Shown here one piece after another: positions 44,895 through 56,890 of a stretch of DNA of 64,000 nucleotides. Origin of the DNA: Megalonaias nervosa. Lineage: Eukaryota; Mollusca; Bivalvia; Unionida; Unionidae. Positions within the stretch are counted from its first letter, which is position 1; each line of letters opens with the position of its first letter. Under the pieces are notes generated by a model. It was not told the origin of the DNA and ran no database searches. It was given only the letters and a program-made list of their open reading frames with translations. A program made the position numbers and the translations under genes. Location: positions 1-64,000 of the forward strand of contig JAECUM010001936.1 of the NCBI GenBank assembly GCA_016617855.1, given 5' to 3'.

Positions 44895-45649
44895 TCACAG
44901 TATCGACATAATCCTTGAAAAATGCAACCGAAATGCCGCTGTCTCTGATTCCACCGTTTTCAGTGACCCATCCAGGTACTTCGTAAGACCACCTTTCAAC
45001 TTAGGAATAATATATTGAATTTCCATGTTTGACGTTTTCATTTTGCAAGATTGAGCAAGTTCACCTGGATCGACACCAACAACGATACGACTAGCAAACA
45101 CTAGCAAACACGGACAAAATCGGCTCAGACAATCATCAGCACCGTGTCGTCGTGCAGTGTAACGGCGGTAAATGTTGATAATACTATCACAAATTCTTTC
45201 GTCATTAAGTATTTGCAGGGTTGGTGAACACTGCAGTGCGTGCAACGCCTCGACGACAAGATCACCGCATATGGACCATCCAACCGTGGTTGTACTGACA
45301 TAGTGGAATGAAACAACGGTTGTTTACCATACTTCGATAAATAATTAACAACTTCGACTGGCGGTGCAAGTCCATACGAGTGAAAATATAAACTATGTAG
45401 AGGTGTTACAACGTATGCGACCCAGTGAGTACAAGGGCCTGTTGATGAATCCAGATTGACGATGCCAGTTTCACGTGTGCGTGGCACCGTCGACGCAAGT
45501 TCATCTTGCATATAAATACAAAGAAAATGTTTGATCACGTTTGCCATCGCGAGTAAATTAACATTAGTTAATGGCTTGATCTGCGACCGGGTAATCGAAG
45601 ACCTCTGCGCGAAGGTATTGTACGACTCGTGCCTGGTAATCGAAGGCAT
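44895..45649 (-). pseudogene. Adenain-like cysteine protease of Polinton 2, frameshifted
   Basis: Two minus-strand frames make up the gene. The first (45649-45125) contains RETGIVNLDSSTG, the catalytic histidine in THWVAYVV, and SLYFHSYGLAPP, where the aspartate of the family is histidine. The second frame carries ICGDLVVEALHALQCS at about 45275-45228, with the catalytic cysteine. A frameshift lies between, at about 45280-45330. After the protease the second frame continues to 44895 with a piece (SCKMKTSNMEIQYIIPKLKG) that may be the start of the next gene. The order pX then protease is the same as in Polinton 1. Confidence 0.72.
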
Positions 45650-45915
45650 GTTTCGTATTTATGCGCACACCGTCAGCCATTTTCGACGCCATTCCTGATG
45701 CAGTTTCAACAGCTCCTAACGCCGCTGCTTTTGCAACCGCTGAAGCCGCTGTTGCCAACAATCATAAAATAAAGAAAATATTCCACCGGTATTCTTTTTA
45801 TCTTCTGTGGCACCTCTGACTTGGATACATTTAATGTACTGAAGTGTTTTGTGTGTTTGGCACGGGGACATTTCCATTTAGTTGTGCTTGAGAAAGTTTC
45901 AATGTGACCCTGCAA
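45564..45915 (-). pseudogene. pX/pVI-like minor capsid protein of Polinton 2
   Basis: The minus strand encodes a basic N-terminal part (45915-45760), a frameshift, and the hydrophobic alanine-rich helix AASAVAKAAALGAVETASGM, collinear with the Polinton 1 protein at 32039-32428. It is followed by the protease. The C-terminal RLLG-type end is not visible. Confidence 0.6.
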
Positions 45916-45994
45916 TCGGTTTTGATTGCGTGTTTGATTTTTGCAGCTGACTTTGAGAATGACGAATCTTCACTTCATTATAGGACATTATCAT

Positions 45995-48330
45995 TTAAAT
46001 ACCCGTTGAAACGCCAATAACACTAGTTTTGGCGTAGTAAGGCCATACTGGGTACTTATTTACCAAGTAAACTCTCCCATAATAGTAGTGGGTTGGTGTG
46101 CGTATGTGGTATGTGCGACAAGCGACAGTGTGGGAGTAGTTTCCGAATGCATAAACGATGAAAAGCGTGATTCTGTACTCAGTCACATCATGGTTGGAAA
46201 AGAGAATCTCGTGTAATAATTGCAGTATCGGGTGGGTCCGAGAATCGCCGTGGCCAGTTCAAGGTAGTCCAACATAGATTCGATTTACTTTTGATAGATG
46301 GAGTAACATGCACTGTTAAACAACGCCGTGATGCTATTGTTAACAAATCCCACTTGGGTATTGGCATCTTAATTTGCATTGTTATTGCGTGCCAGTTTTC
46401 CCTCTTCCAAAAATGCCCAATAGTGAAGGAAAATCCTAGAGGTTTCTTTCACTTGGAATTCTAATTTTAACTGATTGGAATCTCTGGCTGGGTGTGAATA
46501 ATTCTTCGAACTACTAACAAGAGCACTCCATGTCAAATGCTGGGTCAAATACCTCCTTAAACTTGGCCATGGTTTATAGATTATTGATTTTCTTTAATAC
46601 CATGCAAATCAACTTCCCATGGTTAGATTTGCAATCGTCGAATCTGACAATCGCTGTTAAGCGGCTTCGTTAATGATTTGACTCACTGCAGGCAGTATTA
46701 ATTCAGTCGATGTCAATTTAACTGGAGCTGTCTTTGGTGCTCGCGTTATTAATTGCCATACTCGATCTTGAAGTGCTTGAGAAGCATGCGAACCCAGTTG
46801 TTTTAATCGATCCACAGCGGTACTTGCAATGGTCACTAGCGATGGAAGGAGCGCGCGAGGAGGTAATTGCTCTCAGTGATTTTGGTGCACTCGAAAATTA
46901 TCCTCGAACAACATACCAAGCCCAGTTCTATAATATATCATGTATACAGGTTTTCTCATAAACTGCACGAACGGGTTTCACACGTCCACGTACGACTGTC
47001 AATGTTTCATGCCACAGATCCACCAAGTGTCAGTCTTTATTCATCACGGAAAAATGAATATGGGTCAGCCGATTATTATGGCATGGCAGATACGTAAAAT
47101 CTGTGGACATAATCGAGATAAAACCAAGGTGGGTGAAAATCCAAACATAATATATCCCTGTAAAACTATGCCCGTCGTGTCGGACCAGCTTTCATAAATG
47201 CCATAGATGGCTTCACCGGTTAAAGTGACTCGAGTCGTTGTGGTAGTTCTCACAATGTCAGGCCCGATATGATATCCAGACCCTTTAGGTCCTGCATGCA
47301 AAATGTACATTCTTTAAGGAAGATCTTGGTGCCAACCAGTTCAGTTCACAACGAGGACTGTCCAACGATAACTAGGTATTGTAAAGATTCAGTGGCGATA
47401 ACGGAGCTGAGTGTGGGATCCTGTTCACGAATATAAAGTTTAGAGTCCTTGCCACTCAACACCGAAATTGTTTGTCGAAAGTCGTCAACTGAGTGAGATA
47501 ATATTGTACGTCCCAGAGGGAAGTTGAATAATGTGCCACGTGGTAAGATTTTCTGATGAAACCACCGATGAATTCTTCGCAGGCAGACCATGAAACCCTT
47601 GTGACCGGATATTAGGCTAAGTGTAATACACTCGCAACGAGGTTAGTACGATCTCAAGTGTGTGTGTGCGTGTGTGTGTGTGTCCCCAGCGGTCACAGGT
47701 GCAGGAAAAATTCACATTGAAATTTGGATTTGTGGATAAAATGGTGATCAGCGAGGTCACTCTCTTGGCTGTTTTTTCCATAACCGTTTGCACTGATGCA
47801 TAGATTTCACGAAGCACACAAATTGTTTTATCGCAAAGCGTCTCCCCACGCACCGTTTTAGTTGTGTCAGAACTCATCATTGGTGATGTATATTTTGTGG
47901 ATATCTTCAAAAAGATCGTACATCAACGCGCGAAATGTGCCTTTGTACATGAGATGAGTAGTGAGTAATCACTGACAATTTGATGTGACTTCATTAATGA
48001 CTTCGAGGGTATTATTGACCCCATGAACTGTTCCAATCGAACCGCAAGGTCGTTAAGGTCACACAGTCTGCCATCAAGGCTATCTCCTTTTATTAAGTGT
48101 TTTGCCTAATATTCTTCATAGCCTTTATTTCAGCCCTTGCTAGTATATTGAGCACTTGCGATACATCAGCTCTTTTTCTTCTGGTGTAAGTGCAGAAAGA
48201 CTTTCACTGAGTTGTTCAAGTATGGTTCTTATTTTTGCAGATTTAAAATACTAGTGCAGCTTTTCCTTTTGCAGACTGGATTATGTTGGGTTTTTATACC
48301 CGCAGAGCAGGAAGTTTAGATAGTACTTGT
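45995..48330 (-). pseudogene. Polinton 2 capsid-type region, fragmented
   Basis: This lies between the hydrophilic structural gene and the pX-like gene, where the major capsid gene is expected. Minus-strand frames include 47591-47346 (ILPRGTLFNFPLGRTILSHS), 47310-47065 (GPDIVRTTTTTRVTLTGEAI, GIVLQGYIMFGFSPTLVLSR) and 46186-45995 (EYRITLFIVYAFGNYSHT). I see no convincing match to the Polinton 1 capsid remnant at 30669-32051. Stops are frequent. A (GT)n patch is at 47661-47682. Confidence 0.4.
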
Positions 48331-48335
48331 TGGCG

Positions 48336-49160
48336 TCATTTTTCTACTTGTTCGAACATCCACTCGTTTTGTTCTTTCTGTGAGCGAAATTGAGGGACAT
48401 TTTGTTTTATTAACCACTTATTTAATTGCACTTGTGCAGGTGCAGATGCATGTTCCTGTTCTTCTTCGTTTTCTTCTGTATGTTCAGGAATTAGCAGAGG
48501 AATATTACGAACCCCAACACTTTGCCTTAGCAATTCTTGTGGTTGTGGTATTTGTAAAAATTCTCTCCTTAAAGATTTGATTTCTTCAGGTTTTCTTTCT
48601 GTAAATGTATTACACGTTTGAGCATGTGGAGCCCACGGAACACCAGTAGCTTGGTTCTTTCAGTAAACTCCCTGATGTATCATTTTTGTATTTTGATCAT
48701 ATACTATTTCCATTCGGGAGGTCTGTTAAGATCGACACGAATGGGATTTTCAAAAATCGATAGGCGAACTACTTGGCCAGAAATATTGAGGCGATGTTGG
48801 CAAGTCTGATTTGTACTCGGGTGGCACGTCTGGCTTCCTGGCTAGTGCCTCTTTCACATATCAGTTAAGTGCCTGGGTACCTTTTGCAAGTACACCCTGG
48901 CCCTGTCCAAGTCCTTCAGTGTCTTATTTGACTTCCTCAGTCGCCTCTGGTAAACGAGCAATAGTTCCTGCAGTTGCACTTGTAGCATTTTTGATATCTT
49001 TCGTGCCTTTGGCTATCTTACAAGTGGAACCAAGGTCTAATTCTCTTCCCATAAGCGCCGCCACCTGGTGTAGTGTTGTCCTGGTGGCCATTTAAAAATC
49101 CTTGGCAATTTCAACAATTTCTTTGGTGGGCTTAATCGGTGGCGAAGATGGTTGTTCAAA
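48336..49160 (-). pseudogene. Hydrophilic structural-type gene of Polinton 2
   Basis: One minus-strand frame with several stops gives an alanine/glutamate-rich protein: TLHQVAALMGRELDLGSTC, KNATSATAGTIARLPEATEE, then ERKPEEIKSLRREFLQIPQP and an open end (48533-48336) with HTEENEEEQEHASAPAQVQ and FRSQKEQNEWMFEQVEK. Position after the ATPase and before capsid genes and general composition recall the first gene of Polinton 1, but homology is not shown. Confidence 0.4.
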
Positions 49161-49499
49161 CACCGTTTGAGATCTTCTCACGCAATCTGTTTCGACTGTA
49201 ACATATCTTTGACATTTTTGGGTCCTTCGATTGCTTATTGAATTAATTCTTGCTATTCATGATCGGCTTCACGGCGTCGTCTTTTGTACGATTCTCTGCT
49301 TTCATCACCGGATATTTCTTATTTTTGTAGGATTGTTTGTTAAATTGATGCATTCATGTCAAAATCCACACGACACACGCGTGGCCCGCCGTTAAATCAA
49401 TGGTGAGAAACTTATAGGGGCCCGAGTTAATCCACTCAAACGTTACCAACGGTAGAGGGCAAACCAGATCCAATGGATATTTCCAAGACCATGAACATC

Positions 49500-49960
49500 A
49501 AGGTCATGAAATATCAGCAGCATGTTACAATTGTCACGGATGGCTTCGGACACTTAGGTGTATCTCTGAGTCAAATAAATCACGTTCTTGTTTTGTTTTT
49601 GTTTTTTGCCGGCCTCGTGAAAATATTTGTGCGAGATTGAATTGATTCTCGAACATCATATCGTCGTATTCCACAAGATTGTTTTTGTTGGCGTCCAAAT
49701 CGTCAATGGTAAGAGCGTATTAAATGGTGGAAAAGAAATCGATGAAAGTATTATTACCGCTTCTTAACATTTTTTTGAACATCGTTTTGAGCACACTATA
49801 ACACGGTTGATTATTGGTCGTACAATCACGTACAACCGATTCCAGGATAATAATAGTGAAACCATATTCAACAACAGTTGTTTTTTTTAAGTGATCCGCA
49901 GGGCCAATGATGCGTTCCCGAACTGAGTTTGTTAACACAGTTCCGTCACCATGCTTGGCC
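49500..49960 (-). pseudogene. FtsK/HerA-type packaging ATPase of Polinton 2
   Basis: Minus-strand frames 49938-49720 and, in the same frame after a stop, 49719-49600 align with the Polinton 1 ATPase: YSVLKTMFKKM matches YDVLKDFNEN, and TIDDLDANKNNLVEYDDMMF matches the Walker B region VDDLNGDINNLVLYDDVM, followed by NLAQIFSRGRQKT. The Walker A place (GPADHLKKTT) has lost the GxGKT pattern, so the enzyme is dead. Confidence 0.7.
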
Positions 49961-50059
49961 GGTTTAGGCGTTGCTTGTGCGGAGAAATCGATGTAGTTGA
50001 AGGTTGAAATTTTTCAAGTGTTTGCTCCTATTTTTACCTTCATAAGCATCTGAGAAGTT

Positions 50060-50400
50060 TCTTTGCGTGTTTCCATTCAATAATTTTCTATCATTATAAT
50101 ACGATCATGTCTTCATATTGCGTAGGATATCGTGCCAAAATATTAAAATAAATCCAGCTAGCGTTACAGCACGTAATGGAGGAGTAGCGATTACTGGAAC
50201 TTGTGCTCGATGTGCAGCATAATAGTTTACGTTCGTGACAAACAAAGATTTTAAAATGACACCGGCAGAGGCGATATCGCACCTGCTTTAAAAAAGTTAC
50301 CAAAGACACACGCATATCCAGTCGCAAGTACAACTGCAGATATCGCACCAGAAATATATAGTTGTAGTTGGTACTTGGACTCTGGGCCAGTTTAGTCTAT
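50060..50400 (-). pseudogene. Small hydrophobic ORF of Polinton 2
   Basis: Minus-strand pieces in two frames, QLYISGAISAVVLATGYACV followed by FGNFFKAGAISPLP, and AAHRAQVPVIATPPLRAVTL with AGFILIFWHDILRNMKT, would make a short protein with hydrophobic segments. Unassigned. Confidence 0.3.
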
Positions 50401-52860
50401 TCGGTGTATTTGCCGCCGTGCTCATCAACGACCGAGCACTGATTCGGAGACAACCAAGACCGACATTGCTCCCTTAGCAGCCGATAATCGTTTTGTGACT
50501 CGTGTAATTGCTTGAAATATTCAAGGTCAACGTCAAAGTAGTATCAATGATCCCTGTGGACAGTGTGATCGTGCACGTCGTTTTGTAGATTAATGTGCTC
50601 AAGATCGATCTACTGAAATTCACTCACTGGCAACGGTTGTATCATGGCCCTTTCGTACAATATTAAAGGTGGCTAGATACATGATGTAACTGCTGGGTTA
50701 GCGGTGCTGTACCCGGACACTTTGGGGTTGTTGGAACTAGAGTATCTGTGATGGAAATGGATATTCAGTTCACGAAGTGATCGCTCGACAAACAGATAAT
50801 GGTTAATGTCCGTTAACAATTCCAGCTCGATTTTGGCAATGGACAATAATGCATCCCAGCCCATACCCGCTGGCGAAAAGTAATGAGAGGAATGGAACAT
50901 GTACACGTGCATTGCGATGACACGAAATGCCTTAAACATATCGGCGAGCAACAACACATCCGTACAGAGATACAGATTGTGTTAGTCTCCGAGGTTTTGC
51001 ACTCGAACGCAGACGAAACTTTTTTCGCATGTTCACAGTCGGCGGCGAAAATACCTCGACGTAACAACAATGAATAAAACGCTTTTCTCCATTGGTTAAG
51101 GTACTCGTACGGATACAAGCCTTTCCTCGTTATTAGGCCCATATTAGTTGCATTGAATCGACGAGTGACTCTGAATTTCTCAGCCGTAAGATTGCTCGCT
51201 AGCTTCTCCAGGGAGAAATGCATAAACCAGACTGAATCGATGATCTGCAATTGTCTCAGCAGAAATGTCATGTATTTTTCCATGTTGCTTAGGATCACTC
51301 CAATCGGTGAGTCGGATGCCGTGGCTACTGCTTTGCATAATCAAGTGGCTATCTTACCCTTACAGGTTATGAAGCACCACCAGTGATTTTAGTTTTGATG
51401 GGATAAATTCTCAGCTGAAAATTACACGTTATGTGCGGCACCTCTGTAAGCACCAGTGATGTAGCAATGATCATGGACTTTCACTGTCATCGCCTGACGA
51501 GCTTTGCTCTTTGTCAGTAGACTGCCTTCGCTCTTTGTCAGTGAAAGCTTTTTCAAAATCCAGGACTGAGTGTATGCGGAGAACTCAAGAATGTTATCAA
51601 ACCGTCGTAATAATTTGTTCTAGTGAATCTTTCTGCTGTTGTTTCCATTTCGCTGTGACGTCAGTCGATCTGAAGAAAACCTTCACTGTGTGAGGAGTAC
51701 CCTGAGCATGATAAAGGCCTGGCTGCTCTGATTGACCATCACATCGAACCACAACTTAACAATACATGCATGGAATTTGTTCTGCGACTTGCATTGTCTG
51801 GTCGACATCAAGCGCATTGGGGTCTTTGTTGGCAGCTTCTGCCATTGTAACATTCAAACATGACAAAATCCGCTTAGATGATATATGGGACTTTCATCTT
51901 TCATTGTACTGCACTAAATTTCACAGTGTTTTTACCAAGACTGGGCATAATTATCCGCTGTGGTTTTTGACTGATACCGCCACAGTAAAAGTGGTGACTG
52001 GTTAGAAGTTCTTGGGTGTTGAATACATGCATGCAACGCCTGCACGGACATTATTTTATGCAAGTGTTTACTGTGCGGGTTAAGCAGCCTATCACAATTG
52101 TTTGTATATTCGTAGTGCTAGACAGATTCTGATTCTTTCATGGCACTCAGCAACAGCAAATCAGTTTGGATTCCGACGTTCTGTCCATGGGGAGATAGTG
52201 TCAGCGGATAAAAAATACTTTGTCATAAGACAACACATTAACAGATATATATGATTTAAGTGTTTCAAAATTTCTTAAGTGTGGCTTTGGTTACTTGCAC
52301 GGGAAACTCGACATCACCAAAGTTGAGTTTACCCATATGTAGCCGGTATTTTCGAGGCCTGTCTTGATAATCACTGATCTAGTATAGCGACAAGATTACC
52401 CACTCAAAACATCTATCAGACATCTTCATATTGATCACTGACCGTGGCGGGACCCAGTTTGGTGTTGCTATGTAAATGGATCAACGAAACGGGTGATACG
52501 GTGAGAGATGAATCTCGACTTGGACACACCTTTAGAGACACATAATGATTCTGCATTGGCGTATTTCTCCAATGTTTCGAGAATCTATTCAATGTCTCTG
52601 CCAATTTCGTCATTGACGCTGTCTTTGGGGTTCAGGATCACGCGGGCACCACTGCAAATCCCCGGAGTAGTAGTTTCGATTCCAGCCTAGTCAGGACTAA
52701 GCCGCATAACAAGATGTGCGCTGACGACAATGTCTGCTTTGACCCTAGCGAGACCAAAGCTTTATAACACCTCCTGCATTTGTCGAGCGTATTTACCTGG
52801 TACGTAGGTGGATGGAATAATGGCCACGTGATTTTCCAATTCGATTTTGTTCATACGAGT
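50400..52860 (-). pseudogene. Protein-primed type DNA polymerase B of Polinton 2
   Basis: Would replicate the element. Minus-strand pieces in order: FGDVEFPVQVTKATLKKF (about 52310), a zinc-finger-like HxLHAC stretch (about 52040), the exonuclease-end region in 51298-50813 (LQIIDSVWFMHFSLEKLASN, ITRKGLYPYEYLNQW), YFSPAGMGWDALLSIAK with IELELLTDINHYLFVE (about 50870-50750), and VDLEYFKQLHESQNDY (about 50540). These are blocks of the DNA_pol_B_2 family. Palm motif A, expected between the last two, is not visible. Numerous stops and shifts. This is a different polymerase type from that of Polinton 1. Confidence 0.72.
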
Positions 52861-53319
52861 CTGCTATGACAAGGATGGAGGCTTTTCTTTGCGCCACTTG
52901 GTATTCGGATATTGTGCTCGTGTGCAAATTGTCTTAGTTGTTTTGCCGATGTTTTTATTATTGCTCCTCTTGCTGCAGTGGCAACCGATGGTGGTACCAG
53001 TTGCGAATTCAGCGCAAAGATGGATCACAATAATTCAGGAATGTTTGCTTTCATCACGCGACTTGGTATGTGCATACCATGCTGCCGAGCGAGCTGTCTT
53101 AGCTATGGCACTGTAGGCATGTTTATACTAAGGGGAGGGGGAAGCGTCTGTCTAATTGAGACGTTTTGTCGATGTTTGTTTTTTAAATTTTGGTATTTTG
53201 TCAGGATCAGAAACTGGAATCTTTTCAGTCCTGGCAATTATTGCATCTATTTCTTTTGTTGTGGTATCTGCTTGTGTTTGTACTTGCGTAGCCAGAGCAG
53301 TTTGTGGTTTTATTTTTGG

Positions 53320-53980
53320 CTGCGCAATTTATAGTACCCACGAACAGATCCACAAGGCTGGCAAACATGATTTGTCTCCGATGCCACATTTCAGGCAAGG
53401 TCGTGCAACTAATCCCTCACGTAATATTTGCGTGTGTGTTCTACAGTATTCGTAAAGGCATGGGCTGCCACAGAGTTCGTATTTTCCAAGGCAGGCTGCT
53501 TTGAATTGGTTGCGTCCCAATATAATAGAGCTTCTGCGTTCCAATGCCTTGGAGCAACACGTTTACATACGTGCGAGCTTTCATGTAATGGCAAAAACAC
53601 TGCTACATTTTCTACTAGCAGCACTCCCACTCGCTCTCTAAATGTAGAACAAGAAGCTGAATTCAATCTTTATTAAATAATCGACGACTCCAATGTCCAG
53701 GTAACCACAGCGAAAACCTTCTGTGGTGTTGAGTAAAGTTTGTTTTCATAAACGGGTTTTCCTCAATAAGTGCAAATGAGTAACCATCAAGCACGACAGC
53801 AACATACATTTTGTCAAGCGGCTGCCACATGTGCGCAATAATGTTGAACCTCCCATCGTCAAGTTCATCAACTTTGTGCCTGATCAAAGCGTCGAAACAT
53901 TGTATCATATACTTGCGCGGCCTCTCCCTTGCATCATGGTGATGTGCTCTGTAAAATAACTTGATTTGGGAATAAGGCAA
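53320..53980 (-). pseudogene. Terminal ORFs of Polinton 2, Cys-rich, starting in the inverted repeat
   Basis: The minus-strand frame 53980-53663 begins at the inverted terminal sequence (PYSQIKLFYRAHHHDARERP) and runs KVDELDDGRFNIIAHMWQ, DKMYVAVVLDGYSFALI and RRFSLWLPGHWSRRLF to a stop. The next frames (53666-53409 and 53544-53329) contain CLGKYELCGSPCLYEYCRTH and LVARPCLKCG, a possible zinc ribbon. I do not recognise them. They may be an upstream gene or the N-terminal part of the polymerase reading frame. Confidence 0.4.
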
Positions 53981-54000
53981 AAACGGCAGTTTCGTAGTAA
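53970..54000. repeat. Polinton 2 terminal inverted repeat, high-coordinate end
   Basis: Reverse complement partner of 41658-41689. Confidence 0.82.
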
Positions 54001-54412
54001 AATAGGTAATGCACTTGATCTCAACAAAAATGTAATAAAATAAAATAAATATATAATTAATCCAACTCGTGTAGTTCTTCCTCGAATGGGGGATTCATTT
54101 TACATTAAAAACCACCGAAATAAAGAAACGAGCTATAAATCGTGTTGCAAATGGCTGTCAACCTTTGGGCGTAGCATTGTAGTTGGCATATTGATGTTGG
54201 TTTGAGCATACATTTTCTCAGCCCTATCGGGTGAAGCTAAATAAAAAGATAATGCGAGTTTTACATAATTTTATCATACACTATCCCAACATATATATGG
54301 GAATCGATTGTAGTGCAATTCCTACGCTTGAAATGGATATAAAAGTCTTTAGGATGTTCATAATTTGAGATGATGGGAAACATCAAAACATTAATTTATT
54401 GTGCGTATTTAC

Positions 54413-54604
54413 CAGAACAAAGTCCAAGAGATCCTTGCCATTTCTCGTTGTCAGCGCAAAGTAATTGACCATTGCCGTAAATTTTGTATCCCTCTTGACA
54501 GTTCAAGGAAACTGTTGTATTATAGGTTCCGTTGCCTTGAATTCCACCTTGGAATGTTAAAAGGCCGTGTGCTACCTGCGGTAGTGGCTCATTACATCTT
54601 TTAA
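54413..54604 (-). CDS. CCP (sushi) domain exon in segment A
   Basis: A 192-nt phase 1-1 exon, acceptor GATTTTTCAG, donor TTCTG/GTAAAT. CCP cysteines are in KRCNEPLPQ, LNCQEGYKIYG, LLCADNEKW and GLCSG; NGT and NTT sequons. It is the closest relative of the exon at 28089-27898. It is intact. Gene order puts it upstream of that exon. Confidence 0.88.
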
Positions 54605-54684
54605 CTGAAAAATCAAAATCATCTGGATGAAATACAAATATGATAATTTTCTTTCAATACTATGCTGCAAATGATATAGTCATC

Positions 54685-54685
<1 letters not shown>

Positions 54686-54734
<49 letters not shown>

Positions 54735-54735
54735 T
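54686..54735. repeat. (TTA)n microsatellite in segment A
   Basis: Orthologous in position to the tract at 28193-28234. Confidence 0.95.
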
Positions 54736-55863
54736 AAAAGAGGGGGAGTTAGAGGCGACAAAACATGATAAGGAGCACGTGGGTGATGTCCAGTGACCAC
54801 ACACCAAAATTATTTCCTCAGAGTACAGGGTACTGACTTCCATAAGTATCATGCTTTATTCAAACTCCACTAACTTCCAAAAGTTACATACGACAAAAGT
54901 AGATGTTACTATGCATATAATTACACAGGTTTTTTTGGAAAGTTTCATGCACACATACATTTGGTTCAATCTTTAAAGTCTGTATCTAAATTGGCAAAAC
55001 ATTATCCTTAGTGAAACTCCTGAGACATCCAAACCTGACCTCAGCTACAATGATTGGTAATATTCTCCAGAAACTGACCTGAATAATGCGACCAAGCGAT
55101 CAGAGTCCTGCTACTGGTCGTAGCGTACATGGTATACAGATGTTTTGGCACAGACAAAACTAGACTTTATAGAATTTTTTGATTGCCAACATATTACTTA
55201 ATTAGTTAAGTCATACTTCAGACTTGTTTGACGGTTACTGGCTTTAACTGTTGGTAAATTCTCGATCGGTGCCGTGGATTATTATATCCGTCAAAAAGTT
55301 TAAGCAATATATCTGCCAGTATTTGATTTGTCGCTCAGGAAGTAACTTTTCATTAGCGTCTTCCGAGTTCTATGAAATCATTCCAGTGTAGAAGCTTTTC
55401 TGCTTGTATAAGAGAAATATTATTCGATATTTTTTTTTCTAGTGGAAGCCATTATTCCTCCTTTCTGAAAATTCGTTTCCTTCATTGAACTGTATTTTTT
55501 TTTCTCTCTCTCATCAAGGTTTCTGTAAACGTGTCTTGTATGTGCCTTTATCATTTATTTGTGATTTCTTATCTCCAGGCATATATTGCGCAGAGGAAGT
55601 CTGTCACCAAGTATTTGTTATATTTTAGTATGTTCCACACACTTGCATGCCAACGAGGTTTCGCTGAAACTATGTAGTTATATGAATAAGAAAAATCCTT
55701 ACGTAGGGAAGTTGCTTTTAGCGTAAATGTATGTACTTTATTTAGTTAAGCAATCTGCAGCGCAAATTCACGTTACGTTAAGTGTGTCATGTTTAATTTG
55801 TGCCTACAATTGATTTCTATTTGCGCATGTAACTGAAAGTAGAAGATACAGATATTAAATAAT

Positions 55864-55891
55864 GCTTATATATATATATATATATATATAT
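55864..55891. repeat. (TA)n microsatellite
   Basis: Short TA run at the point where segments A and B start to differ in length. Confidence 0.9.
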
Positions 55892-56116
55892 TTTCCAGTA
55901 TCTGCAACAAGTTGAAATAAACTAGTTGAAACATAACAAATTTAAAGGTTTAATTCCTGTAGAAACAGCCATGTAAAGTTTTGCAAACACAACAGATTTT
56001 CTGTTTTATTTGTTTGTCTTGTCTATGTTTTGTATATGCCTTTGAAAAAGACTCATTAAAAGTCGAAAGCGCTCAGGCTGGTTAGATACTAGTTTTGCAC
56101 TGTTCGTTGTCAGTTT

Positions 56117-56118
<2 letters not shown>

Positions 56119-56180
<62 letters not shown>
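56119..56180. repeat. (TA)n microsatellite
   Basis: Pure TA run of about 60 bp. Confidence 0.97.
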
Positions 56181-56181
<1 letters not shown>

Positions 56182-56417
56182 GGAAGGTCATATGATGAGT
56201 CAGGTTCTCCTTAGCGAAAACAAAAGTGTGTAAGTAATATTTTTCCGTGGAAAAAGGTTTGAAAACTGAGTTGCGCTATCTTTGTTTGAGATAAATCTAA
56301 CTTTAGTGATGATATTCATAGATGAATGCTTACTGAAAAAGTACATGTTCAGCTAGCTCTGTTTTGTCTCCAAAAGTTAAAAAGCGGAATATAATAGGTG
56401 TGTTTGCCAGTCGCAGC

Positions 56418-56418
<1 letters not shown>

Positions 56419-56505
<87 letters not shown>
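56419..56505. repeat. (TA)n microsatellite
   Basis: Pure TA run of about 85 bp. Confidence 0.97.
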
Positions 56506-56506
<1 letters not shown>

Positions 56507-56890
56507 GATGCATACAAGTCATATACTATCTACGCGTCCTTTATTTCGTTTTAGAAATTTGAGGTACCAATGTTTTAAAGGAACAGCTTGGGTAGAGTTT
56601 GGAAGAAACTGGCACTTATTTTTTATAATTTCAAACAGTACTTATATTTAAAAACATATATGAAAATAATCAAATTGGGCTGTACATGTATGATTTTCAT
56701 TTATGCTTAAAATTACGTTCTATCAAATATCAAGGATGATTAGGCAAGTGAGTCCTTCTGTACAGTGATGAAATGTGTCCTTACACAACACTCTGTTTAT
56801 AAGATATATTACACTCTTGAGCAATCAACCTTAGTGCAATTGCAACCAAACTACGCAGGTGTATTTCGGGTTTCCTGCAGGTGCAAAAAT

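Larger units (their letters stand above)
41658..54000 (-). mobile_element. Polinton 2 (Maverick), minus orientation, decayed
   Basis: The 12.3-kb element has inverted ends of about 31 bp (GAAACTGCCGTTTTTGC core) and flanks TATAGG (41652-41657) and AATAGG (54001-54006), agreeing at five of six bases. On the minus strand, 5' to 3': a Cys-rich terminal ORF, a PolB, a small hydrophobic ORF, a packaging ATPase, structural-type genes, pX-like, adenain-like protease and a membrane protein. No integrase was found. Stops and frameshifts occur in all. Confidence 0.85.
54300..56890. repeat. Paralogous segment A
   Basis: The segment holds a CCP exon and shares ordered blocks with segment B (27750-28806 plus 39384-41390) over nearly its whole length. 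It lacks Polinton 1, the SINE and the minisatellite and so preserves the pre-insertion state. It has two extra (TA)n tracts. Confidence 0.82.

Noticed and set aside
47065..47591. Major capsid protein of Polinton 2
   Set aside because: The position fits, but the pieces do not resemble the Polinton 1 capsid remnant closely enough for a firm call; kept only as an unassigned structural region.
48380..49095. Plus-strand hydrophobic ORFs in Polinton 2
   Set aside because: They are antisense to a minus-strand frame with better coding character.
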